Below, in pieces: positions 1 to 11,882 of a stretch of 64,000 bases of DNA; position 1 is the first letter of the stretch, and every line of letters begins with the position of its first letter. Origin of the DNA: Physella acuta (Eukaryota; Mollusca; Gastropoda; Physidae); assembly GCF_028476545.1 (NCBI RefSeq), contig NW_026732021.1, positions 744,001-808,000 on the forward strand. Reading direction: 5' to 3'. The translations under genes were made by a program, and so were the position numbers. Below the pieces are notes generated by a model, which was given only the letters and a program-made list of their open reading frames with translations, made no database searches and had not been told where the DNA came from.

Positions 1-535
1 GGATCGCTGAGTTCCTAACCTGAAGGAAGGTCAACTGCGGGTCTTTGTGGACCTCCTCTTTCAACTCTCTCCTTAAGATCGGGGTTGCTAGCCCCTCGAT
101 GAACTGGTCCCTCAGTAGGCGTACATCAATGTCAGGTGTTTTGCCCTTTACCGAATCAAAGGCCCTGTTTATTCGGTGTGAATACTCCATCACACTCTCC
201 GCCATTCTCTGCTTTAAGCCTACGAACCCCGATAGCAGTTGCGATCCCGACCGTCTCTCCCCAAAGGTCTCCATAATTAGATCCAACACCTTATCTGGAT
301 CTGATTGGACGGTTTTATCGTGGCATTTGACCTCTGCCCTAACCGTCTCTCCTATACTGCCCATCAGCAGTCTTAATCTTTCCTCTGGTGACATGTTTCT
401 CGAGGCCCAGGCCGCTTTGACCTCCTCACTGAACCTGTTGGTTAAAGTTGGATCACCGTCCCCGTAAAATTTGTTAATGTGGGACTCTCTGGGCAGGACC
501 ACAATATGGGTCTGCTTCTCGTCCAGAGTAGACAT
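1..535 (-). CDS. gag-like capsid polyprotein, N-terminal part (cut by window edge)
   Basis: A minus-strand frame opens at an ATG (complement of 533-535) and stays open to the window edge. The conceptual product is hydrophilic and helical. It contains tryptophan- and leucine-rich stretches and a segment ending in 'LRDQFIEGL', resembling the Retrotrans_gag region of Ty3/Gypsy elements. The apparent plus-strand frame at 45-467 is its shadow. No zinc knuckle is reached before the edge. Confidence 0.7.
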   Translation of the reverse strand, partial: MSTLDEKQTHIVVLPRESHINKFYGDGDPTLTNRFSEEVKAAWASRNMSPEERLRLLMGSIGETVRAEVKCHDKTVQSDPDKVLDLIMETFGERRSGSQLLSGFVGLKQRMAESVMEYSHRINRAFDSVKGKTPDIDVRLLRDQFIEGLATPILRRELKEEVHKDPQLTFLQVRNSAI

Positions 536-697
536 TTTATTCCTTTAGTAAAAAAAAAGAGTTCTTTCTTACCGTGTGTGTATGAAAAATTTTTCCTCGT
601 TCCTCAATTTTCACTGTTCCTGAATGTCCGAATTCACACACACACTAAACACAGTTATGAACTAGGTTGACTATGGGTGCCTAACGCGGCAAGTCTC

Positions 698-815
698 GTT
701 GAATTCACCCTGATCGCAGCGCCAAATGTAACGAGTCCCCGAGTCTATCCTGCCGACAACGCCAAATGTAACGAGTCTCTGGCTACCCTGCCGACAACGC
801 CAAATGTGACCTTCC
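698..815. repeat. Short direct repeats at the LTR/leader junction
   Basis: The words 'GCCAAATGTAACGAGTC' and 'CCTGCCGACAACGCCAAATG' recur at a spacing of about 42 bp: near 721, 763 and, in a diverged form, 801. The LTR end and primer-binding-site region are therefore locally duplicated two to three times. Confidence 0.7.
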
Positions 816-1419
816 CGAGTCTAACCACTCATTCCACACAACATTGACCACAGCATAGATACTCGAAGATGCAGGTTCATTATTGATCCTTTTATTACAT
901 GAATCAAAGAATGCTTCACAATAATATAATGAATCAAGAGAGATGTTTCACAATAATAGTCTGAATCAACGGACCCCCAACAGTCCTCACTAGGCTTCAT
1001 CTAACTGAATACACATGTCTAACGTCCTTCTTAACACAATACGGCTAACCCGTTCTATAACCAACTTGATACTGCCACACTGACTCACTGATCGAAAGCG
1101 AGCGAGAGAGAGAGACTGACTGCGAGCTCAGCCGTCGCCTTCCTTATTTATCCCCTTCATATCCGTAATCATATTCGGTCCTATCATACTCGTAATCGTA
1201 ATCGTTGCATTACGCCGCTTCTGTTGTACAGTCCGATTTAATAAGCCATCTGCATCCTGTCACATCAAAGTTGACAGACCGTCTTTCGTATCGCTTCCCG
1301 AGATACTACGCCCTGGCTTTCTGATCGTTATCAGCCACCACCTGTGTTATTACATCAGTCGTGTCAAAGTTGACAGCGCTGTACCGCGTTCTTATGTCTG
1401 GTAACTTCCCCTAGTTACA
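727..1419 (-). repeat. Long terminal repeat of the LTR element
   Basis: The segment is bounded by TGTAAC (727-732) and GTTACA (1414-1419), the TG...CA inverted ends expected of an LTR. In element orientation it has a TATA-like GATAAATA near 1142-1150 and an AATAAA polyadenylation signal (TTTATT on +, 891-896), in the order promoter then poly(A) site. It abuts a (TA)n tract on the outer side. The inner boundary could instead be 769 because the TGTAACGAGTC motif is repeated there. Confidence 0.65.
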
Positions 1420-1444
1420 TATATATATATATATATATATATAT
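1420..1444. repeat. (TA)n microsatellite
   Basis: A pure alternating AT tract of about 25 bp abuts the outer end of the LTR. It may be the insertion target. Confidence 0.9.
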
Positions 1445-1765
1445 CCGTGAAAATAAATAAATATGTGGGTGTCGGCCTACATAGGCCTATAAATTAAATA
1501 TATGCCTCATACGCGTACAAGTATGTGCATTTGTGTTAGTCACTGCAGGCTTAATAGTAACATGTTTACCTATAGTCTGTTAATAATACAGTTGGATGTA
1601 GCATAGTTTTCTCTATAGTTAGCACGTTTACGTCATAATGTCACCCCACCTTCTTGTAATGGTTGTTGATTCGTACTTAAAAGACTATTTAACTTTAATT
1701 AATCATTAATGGAACTGGCAAAAAAAGCATTTTTCTTCTGTTTATTTTGCAATTGTTTGCGTTGG

Positions 1766-1832
1766 TGTCACCCCCTAAATGGTGTCACCCGGTGCGGTCC
1801 GCACCCCCCGCCCCGCCCTCACTACGCCTCTG
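1766..1832 (-). mobile_element. Terminal fragment of a 'CAGAGGCGTAG' MITE-like repeat
   Basis: On the minus strand it begins CAGAGGCGTAGTGAGGG and carries two GTGACACC words. A second terminus of the same type (TACGCCTCTG) lies at 33181-33190. The opposite end is not identifiable, so only this terminal piece is annotated. The remaining 1445-2238 sequence is AT-rich and shows nothing I can name. Confidence 0.4.
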
Positions 1833-2238
1833 AGCTTATGCTATTTTGCAACGTCTACGTGCCAAGATGCTAGATAAATGTAATGCAAATTTCCCACCAG
1901 CCTGGAAGAAACTGATCACAATCACGCCGTCCCAATTTGTTTCACATATTGCATACTGTATGCAAAGGGAAGCTACAAAACTAATAATACTATTAATACT
2001 CTCATGCTAGACTTGTCTCCCACTGTAGATATAAATAGGCCCAAATACAATATTATAAAAATACTAAAATAAAACTTCTTTTGTTGTTGTTTTTTTTATT
2101 GATGTTTTTTTTATTGATACATTTAAGCCAATTAATGTTACCGTGTGCTTTTTTATTTTTTAATTAATTTATATGATTTAATATTTATGTTAGGCATTTT
2201 GCTAACGCCAGTTTGTAAATTAACTAGCCAAATTCCTA

Positions 2239-2469
2239 AGGGGTCATCCATAATGAAGTCACGCTTTTTTGACGATTTTTACTTCCCCCCTCCCCTCCGT
2301 CACACGTCGTCACAAAAAGCCAGCCCCCCCCCCCCCCCCCCCAAAGCCAGCAAATGTGTGACATCGCACAATCTGACCCCCCCCCCTCCCCCTCATCACA
2401 CACCGTCACAAAATTACGGACTCCCCCTGATCCCCACTACGAGTGTGACGTCGTTTATGGACGACCCCT
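2239..2469. mobile_element. MITE with TGACGTC-containing terminal inverted repeats, copy 1
   Basis: The left end AGGGGTCATCCATAATGAAG and right end TTTATGGACGACCCCT form an imperfect inverted repeat. Both ends are flanked by TAA (overlapping the terminus), compatible with a 3-bp target duplication of the PIF/Harbinger type. The interior is dominated by poly-C runs and CCGTCACA words. There is no coding capacity. Further copies are at about 34160-34582 and 47972-48085. Confidence 0.6.
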
Positions 2470-5400
2470 AAAACCTTCTTTATTAATTATATTTATATAG
2501 ATCTAGGTGTGTCTATTTCAATTTTATTTACCGGATATGTAACCTAAACGAAGTTCCACAATTAAAAGAAATGGGATGGGTATGACGTGTACTGTACAGG
2601 CCTACCGGTTTATTCAGTTTTCTATTCATAGACCGGGATCCTACACATTTTTTAAAATTGTCGCAAGTAGACGTGATTGCCATGTTGGCATAAATATCCT
2701 AAATTTAAAACCAAGTTTTTCAAACTCAAGTTATAAGTTTTAGCATTTATGATTAAACGTGCTTGAAAAAAAATATTAAGTCAAATCTTAAAATAAATAC
2801 TATTGTGTTTTGGAGTTTTTCTAAAGCATTAGAAAGTGTAAAAGCTAATCAAAACTTATTTTGGATTCTGCAAGTCAAGAAGGTTTCTGGCTATATTATA
2901 AAATGTCTACTCAACAGCGTATTCCTTTCACCAAAAATAGTGGTATGTTTTTTTTAATTACGGTTATTCATTTTCAGCAGCTGCGTGTCTGTAATTTAAT
3001 TTAATGCGCTCCTCTCCCCCCAATTTACTAACTGTTTAACTAACTGAGTTAAAATGAACTTAACCTAAAACTGGCCACCCCAACCCGGTTGACAACCGGC
3101 TAACAACTCACCGCTAAACTGCGGCTAGATCTCTAAATGGTAAAATTAAAAATCTAGACTCTATATTAGATTCTAGTTATTTAGTCGATCTATATATTAT
3201 ATTATTATCTTACATTTTTATTAGCCTCTAGAGACCTCGATTGACTCTCTAGTCATTCTAGTTTTCTAGTCCTAGCGAGTTCTATAAAATTATTAAAATC
3301 ATTACTAGCACTAGGTCTATAATCTAGATTTAGAATTTTAATTTAGATCTAGAATCTAGTAGGCCGTTCGAATTCACAGCTTCCGGGTTTGTTGTTTTGA
3401 AGCCATCTCACGGCTCATGCGCTTACCAAAAATGGCGACCAGTTTCGCTTTCACTAATGGGTAGAGCGATAAAACTAATGATTACGAAGCCATCGTTAAT
3501 TTAAGAAATCGGAACTATCCGTTTCTATTTAAGTCTGTTATTTAAGAATTGTCGGATCTACTTTTGGCCTAATTTCTATGTTTGTCTCGCAAGCGGCGCC
3601 TTAGTGAAAGTAGCTCTATATAATTCTTATCTTTCGAATCAAATAACTATAAAATACCGCAGGTATTTTTAACCAGACTATTGCTATTTTTTACTTGAAA
3701 GCATTAATTTTACACACGTTACAATAAACTGGTAATAATTTATTGTAGGCATGAGATATGCTCTGTAAGAATAATAATGCCATTTTATTATAATCTTTTT
3801 TGGTGAACACGAAGCGCGGGAAAATGTGTGACGCGCAAGAATCCAATCATTCGGCTAGATTTATGACTGTTTTTTATGTCACACCTAAAAATAGAATGTT
3901 TACGCTTTCTTCATTGATGATATTTTTCATTATTTTTTTAAACTGAAAGTATGAATTATTAGTTAGATTTCAGGTTTTGTAACTTGGTATACTTACCCTT
4001 TATCAAAATTAAAAGCATAGCATGCTGATTGTGAACAAATATAGTCATAAAACACAAATATAAAGTTACAAACAATGCGATGTCGGGATGTGCCACACCC
4101 CCTCAAGAAAACACGTGTTTATTAAGCTGTTTATCTCACTTTACAACAGTAATTAAAATTAATTTTCAAAGTTTTATCTCTTATTGGGTAAGATTAAGCA
4201 CATATTTACTAAAAATGAAAAAAAAAAACAAAAGCAAATTCTGTTTTAATGAAGTTCACGGGTCAAGTTTTTTTTTCCTTCTGTCATGTTCAGTGGAGGG
4301 TGCCACAGGCTGACCTGACTATGGAATTTTTTTCAGTAATAATGACTTTGCACAGAAAGTTAAAATATGCTAAATTGGCTTAGTTTACTAGTGTGCAAGC
4401 TATTATTGATACATTTTTAATAAAAAAATCATTCTGTAATTCTCATCAAAAAGCCTAGATCTAGGCCTAGTTCAATTTTACATTTATAAATCGGAAAAAA
4501 ATGTTGTTGTTTTTTTTATTTGTAATCATAAATTATTACAGTAAAATTTACTGTAAATAGAATATTATCAACCTACTATGCGCGTTTACTAAAAATATTC
4601 CGACTGAATTTAATAATAATAATGATATCATGAGGAGCTTAATTAATTAGCCTTAGTATTTGTTGTTCATGTGGCCTGCTACAAGTACATAGCAAGTCAG
4701 TAACACATGATGAGCTTGGAAAGCAAATTAAATAATCCAAAATAGTTTTTTAAAAAGTCAGCTGAAATAGAGCAGTAATACTAATAGGTCTATAAAGATC
4801 TAGATGCTGGCTAAATGTTCACTCAGTATAAAAACTATAATAAGCCTATTCATATCTGCTGTGTATAAATAGGGCCTAATGGCCTCTATCTTATTTTAAC
4901 TGTTTATCTTCTGCTTGGCAAAGCAGCATCCACACATGTTCTTCTTTTTTGCTTCAAATTCCTCTTTTTTGGCATGTCCCTACTTTTGGTCGCCATGGTT
5001 AGGCATGTCTGTACTTTATAGATAGTTGTAGATTTAGAATCTATAATTTAAAAAATATTTCTAATACGTCAGAAGCTTCTAAATAATTTTTTACGAATAA
5101 ATGGCATGAAACTTATGGGGATTTAAAAATGTTAATGATTAATAACTTTTAGCATAATTAAGTAGAAGGCTAGATCTAGAGATTTTGGCCTCAACCAAAT
5201 TGTGGGCTTGTTGCAATCAGGTTAGGCCATATACCATGAACGCAGAGTGCTGGTATGGTACAAGGAAGAGGAAACCAGCAACACTCTCATTTCCACCAAT
5301 GGGCTGTTGAGGAAATTAACTCTGTTCTTATATCCTCTCATGGTAGTGGCTACAAAAGAGGCTTATTACATTCATTAAGTTAAAATTCTTAATCTTTGCT

Positions 5401-7640
5401 CCGATTAAAATCATTATTTTCTTCGACTACGACTAATCAAAATTGAAGTTTAATGTGTTAAAAATTGTATTGTTAATGTCATTTGCAATATAAACAATAC
5501 AAACACCACAGTTGGTTCCAAACCTTAAAACTTCTTGATAACTGCCATTCCAACACTCAAAACTATCCCAAAACATAGCAATTTATACAATCAGTCAAAC
5601 TTTTATTCAAAGTATTCAAACGTCCTAAAAATAGTACCTGTAATAATTCTGTAAATAGTGTGGCTTACTTTGTCTACTCTAAGCACTTCGCTGCTGTACT
5701 AACTCCTGGGCTAATTTAGCTTCAGGATCCACTTAGACATGTCCTTTACAGCAGTGAAGAATTATTTTATTTTAGACTAAAAAGTGATTCACTTTTACCA
5801 AGCTACTTTATGTGTGTTTGTATATTTCTACTAGGATACACGTCTAACTACTTGTAGTTTGATTTCTACGTAAAACAAGCTGTAAATAATGTTGTAACTG
5901 AAGGTTAACACATTGTTACTGAATGTTGGAACTGACACATGCCTAATGCATGCCTGGCACTACCTTTGACGGCCTTCACACATGACTTAAACTATTCTGA
6001 TAAAAGCCTAAAGCATGAAGCCTTAAAAAAAATTCTACATATTAATTAAATACTGCTTTGTAGTTGAATTTTTAAATGCTATAAACTCGGATGACTAAGT
6101 GTTGGCACTTTTTACATTATTCTGTATAAAAACTCCTACATCTAATGCAAACATTTTGATTTTCTGAACTCTATAACTATAAGTATCATGTTAATTTAAG
6201 AAAAAAATTAAGTAAAGTAAGAAAAAACTTTTAGTTTTGATCAGCATTTTTTCTTGTAATAAAAATAAATAAATTATGTAGGCCTATTATCATTAGAATT
6301 TTAGAACTTGTATACGTATAACCTTGTCTTTTTTTTGCACTTTATTTTTACTTCTTCTACCCTAATTTGTTATATTTCTGTTTATTTGTTTAGACCTTTT
6401 ACTGGATTCCATGAGGTTTGATTTGAGTTTTTGAAAATTATTTTCCACTGTTTCTGTTGGCATGGCTTTTCCATTCATATTTCATCTAGTTAAAACTACT
6501 GTGGTGTAAACTTGGGTGATATTTAATATAGTATAGGAACATTACACTACTTTAAAACAAGTTTTTGTCCATCTGAAAACATTCTCAAAGCTACAATCTT
6601 TTTAAACATACATTTAGGAGCCCCCCCCCCCCACACACACACACTCTTTTTTACACTGATGGCTCAAACAATTCAGATCACCCCCTCCTAAAATTAATCT
6701 CACACCCACCCACCCCCCTCTCCAACCCTAAAATTAGCAGTATGACTAGAGAATGATGAATATTATTCACTAGCTATTTTCATTGGGTCGGGACGTTTTA
6801 CCTACAAAATATTCAGGAAATACAAAACTGCCACATGTATCTCTGCAATGTAAAAATCAGAAATACAGTAGATCTACATCATCTGTAGGTAGGCCTACTG
6901 TCAATCAGCTCTACTTCTTTTCTCTCTAGATCAATATCCCGTTATATCCCCTTTGTTTTTAAATAATTATGGTCATTAAAATAATTTTTAATAATTCATA
7001 CAAAATGAGACTGAAAACTTCATATTCTTCCCTTCTCAGTGGAAGGAAATACATGTGGAAAGTTTGAAACAAAATATCTGACAGGAAATAGGTCAATTGA
7101 GTTAACAAGATCAGTAGGCCTACCCATATTTTTTCCCTGTTGTGTCCGGCTGGTCATGTTGATGATCTTACTGTGTAGTCCTACTCATCTGTGCTAATTC
7201 GTTTTCCTGCCTACCTTACGGCATAAGTTACTGACATTATTTGTTAACACAAGAAACTACAACGTTCAAAGATTTTCTTAATTAAACAAATTTGGTAGCA
7301 GGCCTATTTTTATACATTAGTGTTAATTAACTTTAATATTTAAAAATAGCTATATAGAGCTTATGCTTGTATCATTGTTTACAAAGTATAGTCTTAGACT
7401 ATAAAACCTGATGTAATGTTCTTTTTGAGTAGCCAACAACATAATCACTATAACGTGTGCTATTTTAATAATAAGATAATCACTATAACGCGATATTTTA
7501 GTAATACTTCGTAACTATGCTTAAGATGGCCCTTCTCCCATTTTGATCACCTATGATTTAGAAACTGCTGACAGTTACAAGTAAAGCATATACCAGCTGA
7601 TCTGTCCACGAATTAATTTACGATAAAAACTAATGAGTTT
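2470..7640. other. Gene-poor AT-rich stretch
   Basis: No exon with recognisable protein similarity was seen on either strand; the frames here are short and low-complexity. Noted contents are a CTAGAT-rich stretch (3120-3360), a more GC-rich patch with an AAAATGGCGACC word (about 3430), and poly-C/CA runs near 6620-6720. The AAAATGGCGACC word is like a YY1 site, as found at some animal promoters. None supports a gene call. Confidence 0.6.
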
Positions 7641-8390
7641 AATTGCACACTTAATGTGTATGCGGGGTAATGAACCATCTGTTATATTTTATTGCGTGTC
7701 TGGGTGTCAGCGAAACTGAATGGTAGCACGGAGGTGAGCCTAATTAGCATCAGTGTGGAGTGATGAATGTCAGGTGCTGATAGGCCCTGGGCCGCTTTAG
7801 GCAGGGCTTTGTTTCGCACGGTTATGTCCAGGTACCGTGAGTGCCGGTGATGCAACTGGTAAACAAGAGCTGTGTAGCGCCAGTTTCATCAGGCACGTGT
7901 CACGTGACACCGTGTGTTGTCGCTGCTGTAGGTCACCTCTGTTTTTTTCCTGCTGTACTTTAGTGGCTGCCACATTCTTATCTCACAGGGCTCACTGTTT
8001 CTCTGCTGCTATGCTGGCCGTGTGGTTGTGTTGTTAATGGACATTGTAGGGGAGGTCTCAGCGTTGTTTAGATATTATCTTGTCCCTCGTCAGCCCAGCG
8101 TTGAAACCCGAGCAGTGTCGGCATGTGGTGTATCGATTGAGGTCATAGACCCCGCCACACGTCAGTACACCCACGTTCTGGCACTGTCCTGTGTCTGGCA
8201 CAAGAGTACAGGTCAAAAACCGTGTCAGTGCATGTATTGCTCTAGAGTTTTTAATGGCTCACGTACAAAATTGTGTTGGTCAAACTTTTTACACGTGTGT
8301 ACTTCAGTAATCAAACCATGACCCCTGTTTACGTTTTGTGTATACAGTTAATGTTTAGATAGGATTGAGTTAAAAAGTGGTTTACGTGAA
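7640..8390 (+). promoter_or_regulatory. CpG-richer patch with clustered ACGTG motifs; possible upstream PFKFB promoter or enhancer
   Basis: This patch is visibly richer in G+C and CpG than its surroundings. It contains two CACGTG boxes one base apart (7894-7899 and 7901-7906), plus further ACGTG or CACGT words near 8158, 8172, 8263, 8295 and 8383. ACGTG is the core hypoxia-response motif and CACGTG the bHLH E-box. It lies about 5.4 kb upstream of the PFKFB start on the same strand. The two short frames here look like chance. Promoter function is inferred. Confidence 0.3.
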
Positions 8391-11300
8391 TAAAATGTCT
8401 ACAGCTTTTATTTGATTCTGAATTAACTTAAGCAAGCAATCTCAGGCCTGTGTACACATTTGTTAGTGTATCCACATTTGATCGTTTGAGACTCCCTGCT
8501 TGGTTTGTTGTACAGTGTAGACATGATGGGCTGAGTTCAACCTTCCATTTGTACACCAGGTTAGGGCAGATTGCCATGTGAACTAGTGGCAAGTTTGTTG
8601 TGTGTCATTCAGTGAGGAAAAGCTTCTGTGGGGGCTGGTGACTTTCTCAGACAGGAAAGGTCAGGATAGTGATACTACAGTGATAACATTGGTATATCAA
8701 CACTAAACCTGGGCTATTGGACCAGTCAAACCTGAGTCACTGGGAGACCAGTCTACCCTTGCTTTATGTGGCCAAGTCAGTTTTTAGCAAGGTGAGGTGA
8801 GCCATTGTTGACATTTGGAATAAATTACTTATGGTTTGTTTACATTTTGAGTAGTACAGAGGTGAATATCCTACACAGTAGTTTGTTTACATTTGAGGTG
8901 AATAGGCCTACTGCCTACTAGTAGTCTGTTTACATTTCATTCATGTAGATCAGATGGTGTTTTGAAATCTTGTTTCTTTGGTTAGTTAAACATCATAGTA
9001 TGTTATTTTTTGGCTGTTGTTGACAGTTGTGAAACAGGATATGAGAGTAGTTAAGTTAAATGTGTTTGAGGGGCAAGCTCTAAGGTATCATTAATATTTT
9101 ACTTTGTTTACAAACATAGATAACAGGATCACTGTACCAGAAAGTTGATTATTTTTTAGGAAAGTACCCGATTCTTGAGGATCATTTCTGGAAGGTTGTT
9201 GTTGTTTTTTTCCTAGAAATACTAGATAAAATGTTTGGTATTGTTGTTTACATTTTTGGTAGTAAAAGTTATGATGTTTGTTTAATGTATATGAATAATA
9301 CAAACAAATATGTTACTTTTTATTACCCTGTTGTTCTGTGGATCTGTCAAAGGAACCATCTATATATCTATGTTATTTGAAAGAAACGTATGTGTTACAT
9401 GATGCTACAGACTTGCACTCAGTAGCAGGGTCGTATAGTTCAGTAGCTTGTGTTTGGTGTTGGCTTGTGATTACTCTTGTCGCACCAGCTTACTGTTACT
9501 GTAGGTTATCATAATCATATCACCTTGTTACTGGTTAGGATTGGTTAGAATAATTTTCTACTTGTTAGTGTAGGCTGTCATAGTAATGACTTGCTATTGT
9601 GGTTTTCAATTTAACTTATGGCTTGTTTAGGCTACCGTATAACCTTTTGGCTTAATCTCACCTTGAAAATGGAGATAAGATTTGTCTTTCATTGGGGTAA
9701 TCAGTTAGCCACTAGAAAGTGAAACCGTGAAACCTTTTGATAAGTTCTGTTGACTTTTATGTTACTGTGTTTACTTTCTTCTGGGCTAGGCTATATTTCA
9801 TTGGGAGGGGGGGGGGGTGTTTGGTATTGTATAGGAAAGAGAAAGTTGCTAGAAAGATAATCAGAAGTGAAGGATGCATGTTCCATCTATGTGAATCATT
9901 TGTGTTCTAGATAAAGTGTACATATGTGACTGTTATCAGGTAGTATCCCTTACTTAGTGTGGTCTGTTAGATTTGTCATTAGAACTCTCCCTCACATTTC
10001 ATGTAGGAGATAACAAAAGTGTTGACAAGACAGGGAGTGAACTCTGCAAGTAATTAGTGAAAGCTCAACATGCCATCTGTATATAACCACCACAGTAAGT
10101 AGCACCTGGCCAGTGTTGTTTCTTGGTTGTCTACATTTGGCTAGTACAGTTGCATGCAAAGCTGGTGGTTGTAGTCTGTAGTCAGTGTTTTAACACCCTC
10201 AATGTTGTCTGCATGATGTTTACACCTGACTCCCTGCTTTTTATCTATAGCCCTCTTTTCCTCCCTTCCCCCACCCCTTTTTAAAAGATTGGCATCTGGT
10301 TGAAGTTTTTAACTACATTTCTACATTAGATAAGCTTTTTTTTATATTGGTCAGATTATTTCTATTGGTTGACACTTAGCATTTAAAAGATGACACCTTG
10401 ATATGATACCTTGTTATGATGTATTTAGAAATGACAGCACATTTAAATACTGTTCAGTTTTAAATTTCCATCAAGCTTCAGCTGCTGTTTTTTTTTCTTT
10501 TAAATTTTTAAACTTGTTAAAAACTTTCTGATGCCAAAGGAGGTGGTACACCTTTATTTAGTACTATGCTTTCTGGTGAATGAGTAATATCCCTGTTTGG
10601 TCTTGTTACATATGAGTGTATACCAGTTAGGTGTTGATATGTATTGTAATAACTGCTTGTAAAAATATTTCATTATAATAACATTTAATGGACATAGTAG
10701 ATGAATAGTTAGTGTTTTCATTCACACAAATGTTAACACATCTTCATTTTGGTTATTAAGTTATTGTTATTTATCAAAAGTCTCACAAAATCAAATAGCT
10801 GAGGAGAAATGTTATGCATGAATGATCATCAGCTGTTCACTCTGCCTGCCAGTTGGGGGTATCTACACATAACTGCTCTCCAGGAGTTTAGCCTTCAAAT
10901 TATGAAAGGATCGTCAAGTTAGCGATAAAGCTTTGAACAGAAAACATTTTCATACTTTGAATGGGCATCGCTTATAACAATACCTCAAGCAAATCTGTCC
11001 CATATGCTGATCTTAACCATCACCATAATCATCAACCCCAGTCGTTTGTATCTCATGTGTAATGGGAAATGACTCAAAGAAGGATTTGACATTTAGCATG
11101 TCCCAAATCAAGAATTTTGGACCACACAACATGAAACCATTGTTTTTAAAATAAGTTTATCCACTTATCCTGCGACCAAACACACTAATACGATCTCTGG
11201 GGGTTTGGTCTACTTGCAGCCCATTTGCAGCCCATTCATTGACATAATGGGACTCCTACATGAACATCTTTTTGGGTTGAAGAAAAAAATGTAAAGTTCT

Positions 11301-11796
11301 GTGTGCTCTAAAAATGATTGAGGTTTCCACATTTTTGTTAATTATTTATTCAAAGACAGTGAAATTATTTGTTACTTGGATTAGTGAAAACTGTTGTTGT
11401 ATTTTAATACCATGATTATAGCAGTTTTTAAAAACATGTTACAGGAAAAAAAGATGACGTTTGAATAAATCAATTTAAGTAGTCTAGTGCTAAAAAAAAG
11501 TTTTAATATAATGTGCAAAAAATTATTGCGGCGAGTAAAATAAAAAATCATGGGAATTAATCCATCATTGAGTTTATGTTTGTAGGGTTTGTTTTGTTGC
11601 TTCCCCTCTTAAAAAAAAAAGCCAAAACAAGTAAGGGGGTTAACCGAATTGATTGACCTAGTTTTTCTTGGAACGTGTTGCTTGGTCTTTTTGTTACTTA
11701 ACGTGTCGTCTTACATTGCCGAGTGCCCTTCTATTCTTATCTCTTAATAAAAACATTCAATTGTTGTGCTTAGCAACTACGCTCTAGCGTTAAGAC
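8391..11796. other. Gene-poor stretch upstream of PFKFB
   Basis: T-rich, moderately AT-rich DNA without a supportable exon. It may be an intron of PFKFB if an upstream promoter exists, but no splice donor can be assigned. A poly-G run lies near 9809-9817. Confidence 0.5.
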
Positions 11797-11882
11797 ATTC
11801 TATCTGTTCACGGGTCCTAAAGAATTCTATCTGTTCACGGGTCCTAGAAAATTATATCTGTTCACGGGTCCTAGAGAATTCA
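11797..11882. repeat. 28-bp tandem repeat, three copies
   Basis: The core 'ATCTGTTCACGGGTCCTA' occurs three times in direct succession with small changes in the linking bases. Confidence 0.85.

Larger units (their letters stand above)
1..1419 (-). mobile_element. Ty3/Gypsy-type LTR retrotransposon, 5' end (LTR, leader, start of gag)
   Basis: On the minus strand the window edge cuts an LTR element. One LTR (727-1419) is followed by a tRNA-primer-site-like leader (about 535-726) and the first 178 codons of a gag-like reading frame (1-535). Everything downstream (pol, second LTR) lies outside the window. The visible part looks whole, with the gag segment open throughout. The family call rests on the gag-like sequence and the LTR architecture; no reverse transcriptase is visible, so Ty3/Gypsy is an inference. 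It appears relatively young, judging only from the open frame and intact LTR ends. Confidence 0.75.

Noticed and set aside
45-467. Plus-strand 140-codon frame at the left edge
   Set aside because: It is a shadow of the minus-strand gag-like frame of the LTR element.
3370-3620. Promoter with YY1-like AAAATGGCG word
   Set aside because: No exon follows within a reasonable distance on either strand, and a single short motif is not enough.
7837-8321. Cys-rich short frames in the CpG-richer patch
   Set aside because: No domain, signal or splice partner was recognisable. The patch is better explained as regulatory or unknown.
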